A DNA stretch of 10,651 nucleotides from Candidatus Avimicrobium faecavium. Its GTDB lineage: Bacteria > Bacillota > Clostridia > Oscillospirales > Ruminococcaceae. Positions 1 through 6,228 of the stretch are shown here, one piece after another (position 1 is the stretch's first letter; each line of letters opens with the position of its first letter). Location of the stretch: NCBI GenBank assembly GCA_904419105.1, contig CAJFQR010000046.1, positions 1 through 10,651 of the forward strand, read 5' to 3'. The translations under genes and the position numbers were made by a program. The notes under the pieces were generated by a model. It made no database searches. It had not been told where the DNA came from and was given only the letters and a program-made list of their open reading frames with translations.

Positions 1-182
1 GCCACATAGAGGCCGGTGTGGTTGGTGTTCGGGGTCCAGTCGAGGACGATGGAGACCTTGGTCAGGTCGGCGTTCCCCTCGCCGTCCGCAGTGGAGGAGG
101 AGGGGGTATCGGAGCCGGAGCAGGCGGTGAGGCTCAGCCCCATCGCCCCGGCCAGAAGGATCGCAAGCAGTCTTTTTTTCAT
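1..182 (-). CDS. ABC transporter substrate-binding lipoprotein, NMT1/THI5-like (N-terminal 60 residues, cut by window edge)
   Basis: Start of the solute-binding component of an ABC importer, cut by the left edge after 60 full codons. It opens with a lipoprotein signal: MKKR, a hydrophobic stretch, then the lipobox LTAC with Cys at residue 21, so the protein should be lipid-anchored outside the membrane. A Ser/Thr/Gly-rich linker follows, and then VSIVLDWTPNTNHTGLYV. The DW-PN-x-x-H-x-G pattern is typical of NMT1/THI5-like proteins such as ThiY, which bind thiamine pyrimidine precursors. The ATG lies 27 bases after the permease stop, with a GGAG about 11 bases upstream. The TPP riboswitch ahead of the operon supports a thiamine or hydroxymethylpyrimidine ligand, but the binding pocket is off the window. 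Taurine or sulfonate binding proteins of the same superfamily are the alternative, made less likely by the riboswitch. Confidence 0.85.
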   Translation of the reverse strand, partial: MKKRLLAILLAGAMGLSLTACSGSDTPSSSTADGEGNADLTKVSIVLDWTPNTNHTGLYV

Positions 183-209
183 AGCAGATTCAACTCCATC
201 TGGGCGCTG

Positions 210-1007
210 TCAGGACTTTTCGCCGGAAAGGCGGGTCCAGGGCATCGCCCGGTTTTTCAGCAGGTCAACCGTCTTGATCAGCACCAGACTGATGATCGAG
301 ATCAAAAGGATGACGGCGAACATTTTGTCAAACGAGTAGGAATTTTTCACCCGGGTCATATAGACGCCGAGCCCCTCAAACCCGCCGAGCCACTCCGAGA
401 TGACCGCGCCCACCACCGAGTAGGAGGCGGCGATGCGCAGCCCGGAGAAGAACTGTTCCAGCGAGGACGGCAGCTTGACATAGCGGAAGATCTGCCAGGG
501 GCTGGCCCCCATGGCCCGCATCATATTGATGAAATCCGGGTCGGCGCTGGCAAACCCGCTAAGCAGCCCGATGGTCATCGGGAAGAAGCAGGTGATGACG
601 ATGAGCACCACCTTGGGCAGGATGCCGTATCCAAGCCAGAGCACCAGCAGCGGGGCAATGGCCACTGTGGGCACCGTCTGGGTGAGGATGACGATGGGGT
701 ACACCGCCTCCCGCACCAGCCGGAAGCGGTCCATCAGGAAGGCCACCGTGAAGGAGAGGAGGATGGCTGTCCCCAGCCCGAGAAAGGCCTCGGTGAGGGA
801 GACCCGGGCGTGGGTCATCAGCGCAGGGAAGTCCCCGATAAAGGCGGCGAGCACATCGGTGGGGGAGGGGAGCATGTACTTGGGCATGACCCCCAGATCG
901 GAGCAGAGCTGCCAGACGATCAGCAGCACCCCGATGAGCACCACCGGCGCCAGCGCCGAGGAGCCGCGCTTATTCGTGCTCGTGGTATTTGCCTGTCTTT
1001 TCGTCAA
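210..1007 (-). CDS. ABC transporter permease of a thiamine/HMP-type uptake system (ThiX/SsuC-like)
   Basis: Inner-membrane permease of 265 residues, the usual size for the SsuC/TauC/ThiX family. About six hydrophobic segments are visible, near residues 19-36, 71-92, 102-127, 132-152, 195-208 and 228-247. The cytoplasmic EAA-type loop that docks on the ATPase spans about 162-193 and carries MRAMGASPW followed by KLP and SGLRIA. The start is TTG at 1007: GGGGAGGT sits 8 bases upstream, and no ATG lies between that site and the first membrane segment. This start overlaps the end of the thiamine-binding gene by 38 bases, so the two are probably translationally coupled. The stop (TGA) is 27 bases before the substrate-binding protein gene. 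Family assignment is firm. Substrate (thiamine, hydroxymethylpyrimidine or formylaminopyrimidine) is inferred from the TPP riboswitch and the neighbours. The partner ATPase is not seen here. Confidence 0.9.
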   Translation of the reverse strand: MTKRQANTTSTNKRGSSALAPVVLIGVLLIVWQLCSDLGVMPKYMLPSPTDVLAAFIGDFPALMTHARVSLTEAFLGLGTAILLSFTVAFLMDRFRLVREAVYPIVILTQTVPTVAIAPLLVLWLGYGILPKVVLIVITCFFPMTIGLLSGFASADPDFINMMRAMGASPWQIFRYVKLPSSLEQFFSGLRIAASYSVVGAVISEWLGGFEGLGVYMTRVKNSYSFDKMFAVILLISIISLVLIKTVDLLKNRAMPWTRLSGEKS

Positions 1008-1275
1008 TGGTGAGGACCTCCCCGTTCGGACGGTAGGTGATCTTGATGTAGGAGCTCACCGCAGGGGCGCCGGCCTTGATGGCCACCAGATGGCACTGCT
1101 TGGCGATCTCCATAATGGTGTCGAAGTCCCCCTCGACGGCGGTCTCACAGGGCCCTACAAAGGTGTGGAGGCCGGTGGACTGGATGTAGGCGATAACCTC
1201 GTCGACGACACGGCAGATCTCCTTGTCGTCGTCCTTCATCTTCGGGAGGATCTGGATTGCAAGATGGGCGTTCAT
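970..1275 (-). CDS. Thiamine-binding protein, MTH1187/YkoF family (DUF77)
   Basis: Small soluble protein of 101 residues, the usual length for single-domain MTH1187-type proteins (Thiamine_BP family). It opens with MNAHLAIQILP. It then has a helix with VVDEVIAYIQSTGL, the family-typical VGPCETAVEGDFDTIMEI (G-P-x-E-T-x-x-E-G), and an IKITYRPNG strand near the end. Relatives such as B. subtilis YkoF bind thiamine and sit with HMP/thiamine transport genes. Here it is the first gene after a TPP riboswitch and overlaps an ABC permease. The ATG at 1275 has AAGGAG 11 bases upstream. The reading frame stays open to 1488, but that extension runs through the riboswitch and both terminators and is not coding. 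Its job is likely to hold thiamine or a precursor in the cytoplasm during or after import; that part is inference. Confidence 0.88.
   Translation of the reverse strand: MNAHLAIQILPKMKDDDKEICRVVDEVIAYIQSTGLHTFVGPCETAVEGDFDTIMEIAKQCHLVAIKAGAPAVSSYIKITYRPNGEVLTIDEKTGKYHEHE
1016..1023 (-). promoter_or_regulatory. Ribosome binding site deciding the TTG start of the permease
   Basis: GGGGAGGT on the minus strand lies inside the upstream gene, 8 bases before the TTG at 1007. It is the only good Shine-Dalgarno match near the beginning of the permease frame and fixes the non-ATG start. Confidence 0.75.
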
Positions 1276-1301
1276 AGTTTTATACACTCCTTTTTTCTGA
1301 C

Positions 1302-1321
1302 AAAAAGCACGCTGGCCGTGC
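1302..1321 (-). terminator. Second terminator-like hairpin just before the thiamine-binding gene
   Basis: GCACG and CGTGC (1317-1321 with 1307-1311 on the minus strand) form a 5-base-pair stem with a 5-base loop, followed at once by five T residues (1306-1302). The ribosome binding site begins about 11 bases later. The stem is short, so termination strength is uncertain. It could act as a back-up terminator or as a leader hairpin affecting ribosome access. Confidence 0.45.
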
Positions 1322-1342
1322 GCCCGCAGCGCCGCGGCAAAT

Positions 1343-1372
1343 AAAAAATCCGCCGCGGAACGCCGCAGCGGA
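1343..1372 (-). terminator. Riboswitch-controlled intrinsic terminator
   Basis: A 10-base-pair stem, UCCGCUGCGG (1372-1363) against CCGCGGCGGA (1358-1349), has one U-G pair and a CGUU loop. Six U residues follow directly (1348-1343). It lies between the TPP aptamer and the first gene, where the expression platform of a termination-type riboswitch is expected. Its 5' strand can also pair with the 3' part of the aptamer, described separately. Confidence 0.85.
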
Positions 1373-1385
1373 AAAGTTCTGGTGT

Positions 1386-1408
1386 TTTTGTCTCCCTCAG
1401 GAGCAAAA
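1386..1408 (-). other. Leader hairpin between aptamer and terminator
   Basis: UUUUGCUCC (1408-1400) pairs with GGAG (1395-1392) and CAAAA (1390-1386), leaving one bulged A at 1391 and a UGAG loop. The stem is nine base pairs, half of it A-U. It sits in the linker of the expression platform and may hold the aptamer and terminator apart or time folding. No protein-binding motif is recognised. Confidence 0.5.
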
Positions 1409-1409
1409 G

Positions 1410-1525
1410 CGCATACCTCCGCCGGCATTATCCGGATCAGGTTCAGGCGGTCTCCCGCCAAGGGACCTGGCGCTGCACTTTGCGTCAATCACAGCCGGGA
1501 ATGGCTCCCAGCGCCCCTGGCTATT
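1410..1525 (-). promoter_or_regulatory. TPP riboswitch (THI-element) aptamer
   Basis: The minus strand at 1441-1420 reads CCUGAUCCGG AUAAUG CCGG CG, matching the thi-box core that binds the pyrophosphate of TPP; CCGG/CCGG form P5. Upstream, GGGCG (1516-1512) pairs with CGCCU (1449-1445) as P2. CUGGGA (1511-1506) pairs with UCCCGG (1500-1495) as P3. P3 is followed directly by CUGUGA (1494-1489), the pyrimidine-sensing segment, which is CUGAGA in the consensus. A 7-base-pair facultative hairpin, CGCCAGG with CUUGGCG (1472-1456), lies between that segment and the P2 3' strand, as in many bacterial THI-elements. P1 is less clear: AUAGCC near 1524-1519 with GGUAU at 1417-1413, with a bulge. The exact outer ends are therefore approximate. 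It controls the thiamine-binding protein/ABC operon. Confidence 0.93.
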
Positions 1526-1548
1526 GTGTTTTTGTCGTTATCGCAGAT

Positions 1549-1577
1549 ATCATACCGCATTTTTCCTGCGAAGTCAA
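1549..1577 (-). promoter_or_regulatory. Sigma-70 (SigA) promoter of the thiamine uptake operon
   Basis: On the minus strand a TTGACT -35 box (1577-1572) and a TATGAT -10 box (1554-1549) are separated by exactly 17 bases. The expected start of transcription is near 1542, about 17 bases before the TPP aptamer. That gives a leader of roughly 265 bases before the first gene. Confidence 0.85.
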
Positions 1578-1689
1578 GAGGGGAGGCCGCGGGCGGAAGA
1601 ATTTGAGAGGGTTGGTCAGGGAAATCTCGGTACCGGCCGCTGACCCCTGGCGAAACGCTCCGGCACACCCGTAACCGGCATCCGGACAC
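1578..1689. other. Intergenic spacer with no recognised feature
   Basis: About 110 bases between the ATPase operon terminator and the thiamine operon promoter. Short open frames cross it but have no ribosome binding site and no recognisable protein. I see no operator, repeat or RNA gene in it. Confidence 0.6.
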
Positions 1690-1719
1690 AAAAACCCCCC
1701 GGACATCGTCCGGGGGGTT
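1690..1719 (-). terminator. Terminator of the V/A-type ATPase operon
   Basis: A perfect 12-base-pair stem pairs 1719-1708 (AACCCCCCGGAC) with 1704-1693 (GUCCGGGGGGUU). The loop is three bases and the T-run continues to 1690 on the minus strand. It starts 20 bases after the stop of subunit D. The other strand has TTCTTTT after the stem, so weak activity against plus-strand transcripts is possible, but no plus-strand gene is seen. Confidence 0.93.
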
Positions 1720-1738
1720 CTTTTATGCTCGGGCTGTG

Positions 1739-2401
1739 TCAGCACGCCTCGGTTTCGGGCTGTGCTTTACCGGCGGCTTTGCGTTTGGCCTTGGTGGACT
1801 TCTGCGCCTTGATGACCTTCAGGCGGGAGAACTCCTCCCGGTCCTTCTCATCCAGCGAATCGGAGATGTACTTGACGGTGCTCTCCAGATTGGGGATGAC
1901 CACATTCTTCAGCGCATTGGCCCGGCGCTGGGTCTTGACGATGGCGTCCGAGAGCCCGGCGGCGGCGTTTTCGATCTCCGCCAGCGTGACGGTGATCTCC
2001 TTGACCTTCTGGAAGCAGAGGAAGGCGTAGTCCAGCTGGGAATTGCTGTCGTAGAGGCCGTAGCTGAGCTCCAGCGGGCGCTTTTCACAGTGGATGGTGG
2101 GGATATCCACCCCCATCACACTGCGGTAGCCGATGGTGATGCCGTCGTCCAGCGGGACGCTCTCGGCGATCTCGCCGATGTTCCCCAGCGTGATGTTGGC
2201 GTTGCGCAGCGCTGCAAAGGCCTGGTCGTAGATGGCATCCACCTCATCGCGGAGCTGTTTGGCCTGATCCACCAGGCCCATCATCTCCCGGATGAGAATG
2301 TTGCGCTTTTTGTCCATCAGGTCGTAGCCCATCGTGGACAGGGACAGCGTCTTTTTGGAGGCGATCAGGTTGCCTTTGGTCGGGAATACCTGCTGTGCCA
2401 T
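1739..2401 (-). CDS. ntpD: V/A-type ATPase subunit D (central rotor shaft)
   Basis: Central stalk subunit of 220 residues, close to the usual 200-220. It forms the long antiparallel coiled coil that turns inside the A3B3 head and, with F, connects it to the c-ring. The N-terminal FPTKGNLIASKKTLSLSTMGYDLMDKKRNIL is the typical start of the family (P-T-K-x-x-L, then G-x-x-L-L/M-K/D-K-R). The C-terminal helix has the usual TQRRANALKNVVIPNLESTVKYI, with a lysine-rich tail that ends in Cys. The ATG shares one base with the stop of subunit B (TAATG), so translation is probably coupled and the two products made in step. It is the last gene of the operon; the terminator follows 20 bases later. Confidence 0.97.
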   Translation of the reverse strand: MAQQVFPTKGNLIASKKTLSLSTMGYDLMDKKRNILIREMMGLVDQAKQLRDEVDAIYDQAFAALRNANITLGNIGEIAESVPLDDGITIGYRSVMGVDIPTIHCEKRPLELSYGLYDSNSQLDYAFLCFQKVKEITVTLAEIENAAAGLSDAIVKTQRRANALKNVVIPNLESTVKYISDSLDEKDREEFSRLKVIKAQKSTKAKRKAAGKAQPETEAC

Positions 2402-3816
2402 TACGCCTCACCCCGCATCTGCTTGAGCAGGGCCTGACCCCGTTCGGGGTGGATCTTTTCGCTGAGGAGCTCATTGTCCACACGGTCCAGCTCCTCCACC
2501 GGCAGGATGGAGAGCAGGTCCCAGCCCAGGTCCAGCGTCTCGCCGATGGTGCGGTCGGTGTCAAAGCCCTGGTCCAGGAAGAAGTGCTCAAACGCCTTGC
2601 CGAACTCCATATAGAGCCGGTCGGACGGGGAGAGCTCCTCTTCGCCGATGACCGAGGCCAGCGCCTTGGCGTCCTGTACCTTGGCATAGGAGGCAAAGAG
2701 CTGGTTGGATACCGCCGAATGGTCGGCACGGGTGTAGCCCTCGCCGATGCCGTCCTTCATCAGACGGGACAGGCTCGGCAGCACCGAGATCGGCGGGTAG
2801 ATGCCGTTCTGGTCCAGCGACCGGTCGAGGACGATCTGTCCCTCGGTGATGTAGCCGGTCAGGTCCGGCACCGGGTGGGTGATGTCGTCGTTGGGCATGG
2901 TCAGGATCGGGATCTGGGTCACTGAGCCCTTGGCCCCCTCCACCACGCCGGCCCGCTCATACAGGCTGGCCAGGTCGGAGTAGAGATAGCCGGGATAGCC
3001 CTTACGGCCGGGGATCTCGCCCTTGGAGGAGGAGAACTCACGCAGCGCCTCGCAGTAGGAGGTGATGTCGGTCATGATGACCAGGATGTGCATATCCTTC
3101 TCAAAGGCCAGGTATTCCGCGGTGGTCAGTGCGCACTTCGGGGTGAGGATACGCTCGATGATCGGGTCGTTGGACAGGTTTAAGAACATGACGACCCGGT
3201 CCATGACGCCGGCGTCCTCAAAGCTGCGGCGGAAGTAGTCGGCCACATCGTTGGTGACGCCCATGGCGGCAAAGACGATGCCGAACTCCTGCCCCTCCTC
3301 GGCGGCGATGTTGGCCTGCTTGACGATCTGGGCGGCGAGCTTGTTGTGCTGCATGCCCGACCCGGAGAAGATCGGCAGCTTCTGGCCGCGGATCAGCGTC
3401 ATCAGGCAGTCGATGGCCGAGATGCCGGTGTTGATGTAGTTGCGGGGATAGGTGCGGGAGACGGGGTTCAGCGGCTTGCCGTTGATGTCCGCCTTCTTCT
3501 CCCAGTAGATGTCCCCAAGGCCGTCGATCGGGCGGCCGGAGCCGTTGAGCACCCGGCCCAGCAGCTCCCTGGACAGCTCCATCTCCACCGGATGGCCCAG
3601 GATGGTGGTGGTGGTGTTCTGCAGCGACAGCCCGCGGGTTCCCTCAAAGACCTGGATGATGCAGCGGTCGCCCTCCATCTGCACGATACGGCCGGTGCGG
3701 GTGGTGCCGTCCTGGAGCTCCAGTTCGACCATCTCCTCAAACCCGACGCCGTGGATGCCTTCCAGTGCAACAAGGGGGCCGTTGATCTCGCTAAGTCCCA
3801 CAATTTTCAGACTCAT
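2401..3816 (-). CDS. ntpB: V/A-type ATPase subunit B (non-catalytic head subunit)
   Basis: Regulatory subunit of 471 residues that alternates with A in the A3B3 hexamer. It begins with the beta-barrel domain (INGPLVALEG near residues 11-20). The place of the P-loop holds SGSGMQHNKLA (about 151-161), without the GKT of a true Walker A, as expected for a B subunit. The head-domain sequences SSSKGEIPGRKGYPGYLYSD and LYERAG (about 262-289) are intact. LPSLSRLM carries Arg351, matching the arginine finger that reaches into the neighbouring catalytic site. The ATG at 3816 has AAGGAGGG 11-12 bases upstream, in the 20-base gap after subunit A. The stop overlaps the start of D by one base. Confidence 0.98.
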   Translation of the reverse strand: MSLKIVGLSEINGPLVALEGIHGVGFEEMVELELQDGTTRTGRIVQMEGDRCIIQVFEGTRGLSLQNTTTTILGHPVEMELSRELLGRVLNGSGRPIDGLGDIYWEKKADINGKPLNPVSRTYPRNYINTGISAIDCLMTLIRGQKLPIFSGSGMQHNKLAAQIVKQANIAAEEGQEFGIVFAAMGVTNDVADYFRRSFEDAGVMDRVVMFLNLSNDPIIERILTPKCALTTAEYLAFEKDMHILVIMTDITSYCEALREFSSSKGEIPGRKGYPGYLYSDLASLYERAGVVEGAKGSVTQIPILTMPNDDITHPVPDLTGYITEGQIVLDRSLDQNGIYPPISVLPSLSRLMKDGIGEGYTRADHSAVSNQLFASYAKVQDAKALASVIGEEELSPSDRLYMEFGKAFEHFFLDQGFDTDRTIGETLDLGWDLLSILPVEELDRVDNELLSEKIHPERGQALLKQMRGEA

Positions 3817-3836
3817 ACTTTTGCGTCCCTCCTTGC

Positions 3837-5588
3837 TTATGCCACGGTGGCCAGGGCCCGGTCGATCTTACCGTAGTAGTCGTCCAGCATCTCCAGCCTG
3901 TCGTTGGGCACATCGTACTTGATCTTGTTGACCTCCGCGAAGATCCCGGTGGCCAGGATGGAGGAGAGGGCCTGGCCCTTCTTCACCATGGCGGCGCACT
4001 GGTCGTAGAGGTAGAGGATCACCTTCATCATGCCCAGCTGCTTTTCCAGCGGGACATAGGTGTCATCGGCGTGGTAGGCGTTCTGCTGCAGGAAGCCGAC
4101 ACGGATCACCTTGGCGGTCTCGATGACCAGCTTCTGGTCGTCCGGCAGAACATCCGAGCCGATCAGCTTGACGATCTCCATCAGGTCGCTCTCCTCGTGC
4201 AGGAGGGTGGCCATCCGCTGGCGGTCGGTCATAAACTCCCGGCCCACATTTTTCGAGTACCAGGGGGAGAGGTCGTCGATGTATTCGCTGTAACTGGTGT
4301 TCCAGTTGATGGCGGGGTAGTGACGGGCATAGGCCAGGCTCTTGTCCAGCGCCCAGAAGCAGCGGACAAAGCGCTTGGTGTTCTGGGTCACCGGCTCGGA
4401 GAAGTCGGACCCCTGGGGGGAGACCGCCCCGATGATGGTCACCGAGCCCTCGGCGCCGTTCAGCGAGATGGTGTAGCCGGCGCGCTCGTAGAACTGGGAG
4501 ATGCGGCTCGGCAGATAGGCCGGGAAGCCCTCCTCGGCGGGCATCTCCTCAAGGCGGCCGCTGATCTCACGCAGCGCCTCTGCCCAGCGGGAGGTGGAAT
4601 CCGCCATGATGGCCACATGGTAGCCCATATCGCGGTAGTATTCCGCCAGGGTGATGCCGGTGTAGATGGACGCCTCGCGGGCGGCCACCGGCATGTTGGA
4701 GGTATTGGCGATCAGGACGGTGCGGGCGGTCAGCTTCTGGCCGCTCTTCGGGTCCACCAGCTCGCCAAACTCCTTCAGCACCTGGGTCATCTCGTTGCCG
4801 CGCTCGCCGCAGCCCACATAGACGATGATGTCCGCGTCGCACCACTTGGCCAGCTGGTGCTGGGTCATCGTCTTGCCGGTGCCGAAGCCGCCGGGGATGG
4901 CGGCGGTGCCGCCCTTGGCGATGGGGAACATGGTGTCCAGCACCCGCTGGCCGGTGATCAGCGGCCGGGAGATGGACAGGCGCCGGGAGATCGGCCGCTC
5001 AACCCGGATCGGCCACTTCTGGCAGAGGGTGAGCTCGTGCTCCACGCCGTTTTTGTCCTGGAGCTTGACCACACAGTCGTTTACGGTGTACTGGCCGTTG
5101 GTCATCACGGCGGTGACCCTGCCGCTCAGCGTCGGGGGCACCATGCAGCGGTGCTCGATGAGCGGGGTCTCCGGGCAGGTGGCGTAGATGTCGCCGCCCT
5201 TGAGCTCATCGCCGACGGCGACCTTGATGGTCACATCCCACTTGCGCTCGGGGTCCAGGGAGGGGATGCTGCTGCCGGTGCCGATGAAGGCGCCGTCCAG
5301 CTTCTCGATGTCCCGGAGCGGGCGCTCGATGCCGTCGAAGATGTTCGAGAGGATACCGGGGCCCAGCGTGGCCGACAGCGGCGCGCCGGTGCCGGCAATC
5401 TCCTCGCCGACCCGCAGGCCGGTGGTGGTCTCATAGACCTGGATGGTGGTGCGGTCCGCGTCGATGAAGATAACCTCGCCGATCAGGCGCTTTTCCCCGA
5501 CATAGACCATTTCCTGCATCGTCAGGTCGGTCGGCCCCTTGATGGTGACCACCGGCCCGTTGATGGAATAGATCCGATTGCTGCTCAA
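3837..5588 (-). CDS. ntpA: V/A-type ATPase catalytic subunit A
   Basis: Catalytic subunit of 583 residues (usual length about 580-600) that binds and hydrolyses, or makes, ATP. Domains in order: N-terminal barrel (INGPVVTIKGP), the A-type non-homologous bulge around 110-190, then the nucleotide-binding domain. The Walker A is GGFGTGKT at 233-240, with Lys239 and Thr240. The GERGNE motif at 261-266 supplies the catalytic glutamate. ADSTSRWAEALRE (329-341) and SQFYERAG (364-371) are also present, and a helical C-terminal domain follows. All catalytic residues are present, so the enzyme should be active. The start is TTG at 5588, with GGAGGTGA only 7 bases upstream; no ATG or GTG fits both that site and the conserved N-terminus. 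It is 24 bases after E and 20 before B. Confidence 0.98.
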   Translation of the reverse strand: MSSNRIYSINGPVVTIKGPTDLTMQEMVYVGEKRLIGEVIFIDADRTTIQVYETTTGLRVGEEIAGTGAPLSATLGPGILSNIFDGIERPLRDIEKLDGAFIGTGSSIPSLDPERKWDVTIKVAVGDELKGGDIYATCPETPLIEHRCMVPPTLSGRVTAVMTNGQYTVNDCVVKLQDKNGVEHELTLCQKWPIRVERPISRRLSISRPLITGQRVLDTMFPIAKGGTAAIPGGFGTGKTMTQHQLAKWCDADIIVYVGCGERGNEMTQVLKEFGELVDPKSGQKLTARTVLIANTSNMPVAAREASIYTGITLAEYYRDMGYHVAIMADSTSRWAEALREISGRLEEMPAEEGFPAYLPSRISQFYERAGYTISLNGAEGSVTIIGAVSPQGSDFSEPVTQNTKRFVRCFWALDKSLAYARHYPAINWNTSYSEYIDDLSPWYSKNVGREFMTDRQRMATLLHEESDLMEIVKLIGSDVLPDDQKLVIETAKVIRVGFLQQNAYHADDTYVPLEKQLGMMKVILYLYDQCAAMVKKGQALSSILATGIFAEVNKIKYDVPNDRLEMLDDYYGKIDRALATVA

Positions 5589-5595
5589 AAAAGTT

Positions 5596-5603
5596 TCACC
5601 TCC
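5596..5603 (-). promoter_or_regulatory. Ribosome binding site deciding the TTG start of subunit A
   Basis: GGAGGTGA, a near-perfect anti-16S match, lies 7 bases before TTG at 5588 in the gap after the subunit E stop. The strong site probably offsets the weak start codon of a subunit needed in three copies. Confidence 0.8.
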
Positions 5604-5612
5604 GTACCTGCA

Positions 5613-6218
5613 TCACAGGGTGATGTCCAGCCCGGAATGGCTGGCAAACCACTGTTTCTGCTCTTCCAGCGCCTGATCCAGCGTCAGGTCCAGGCGCACC
5701 CGGCCGTCCGCGCTTGCGAAGATGGCCCCGCCGAGGCGGATGGCCGGATCGGCGGCCACGGTGCAGCCGCCCAGGATCTCCCGCAGCGCATCGGCGTAGG
5801 CCAGGTCGGCCTCCCGCAGGTAGACGGTGCAGTCCGAGAGATACGGGTTCTGCCGGGCGGACTCGGCCGCCTTTTTCAGATAATCCGGATAGCCGTCGCC
5901 GCTGCTGAAGGCAGCCAGGCGCTCGGCAGCCTGGGAAAAGACATTGTCACGGTATTTTTCCCGGATGGCGAACAGCTCCTTGCGCAGCCGGTCCTTCTCC
6001 GCGAAGGCGGCGGTGCGGGCGGCGCTGTCGATGGAGCGGATCTCCCCTTCCAGAAAGCGCCCGGCCTCCTGTTCGGCGGAATCCTGGAGCCCGGCGCGCT
6101 GCTTGCTCAGGTCGCTCTCGGTGGCCTGCTCGATGGCGGCGCACTCGGCTTTGGCAAGCTCCATGATCTCATCCGAGAATTTCTGCAGTTTTCTCTGCAG
6201 GATCTTATCGTCTGCCAC
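5613..6218 (-). CDS. ntpE: V/A-type ATPase subunit E (peripheral stalk)
   Basis: Peripheral stalk subunit of 201 residues (usual about 190-205) that forms a heterodimer with G/H and holds the head against rotation. Residues 1 to about 100 are highly charged and alanine-rich with heptad-like spacing, fitting a long coiled coil. The C-terminal globular domain ends with the family pattern DPAIRLGGAIFASADGRV then LDLTLDQALEE (about 158-185), like the GG-x-x-x-x-x-x-DGR-x-x-x-D-x-T-L signature. The start is GTG at 6218, reading MADDKILQRKLQKF. The GAGGTGA ribosome binding site overlaps the stop codon of F, which lies 10 bases upstream. The frame stays open to 6290, but that extension lies inside gene F and has no ribosome binding site. 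Confidence 0.93.
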   Translation of the reverse strand: MADDKILQRKLQKFSDEIMELAKAECAAIEQATESDLSKQRAGLQDSAEQEAGRFLEGEIRSIDSAARTAAFAEKDRLRKELFAIREKYRDNVFSQAAERLAAFSSGDGYPDYLKKAAESARQNPYLSDCTVYLREADLAYADALREILGGCTVAADPAIRLGGAIFASADGRVRLDLTLDQALEEQKQWFASHSGLDITL

Positions 6219-6228
6219 TGTTTTCACC

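Noticed and set aside
18..1013. A 331-codon plus-strand frame opposite the permease and lipoprotein genes
   Set aside because: Highly charged Gly/His/Asp/Gln composition and a full overlap with a clear ABC permease mark it as a shadow.
1446..1459. GGCGG-GAGA-CCGCC hairpin with GGAGA read as the pyrimidine sensor of the riboswitch
   Set aside because: The stem is perfect, but it competes with P2 and the 7-base-pair facultative hairpin. CUGUGA next to P3 fits the known THI-element layout better. It could still be an alternative fold.
1276..1488. N-terminal extension of the thiamine-binding protein by 71 codons
   Set aside because: It would translate the TPP aptamer and both terminators. The ATG at 1275 has its own ribosome binding site and gives the usual family length.
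2244..2729. Minus-strand frame of 161 codons overlapping the ends of subunits B and D
   Set aside because: Arg/Ser/Pro-rich out-of-frame reading of real genes, with no ribosome binding site.
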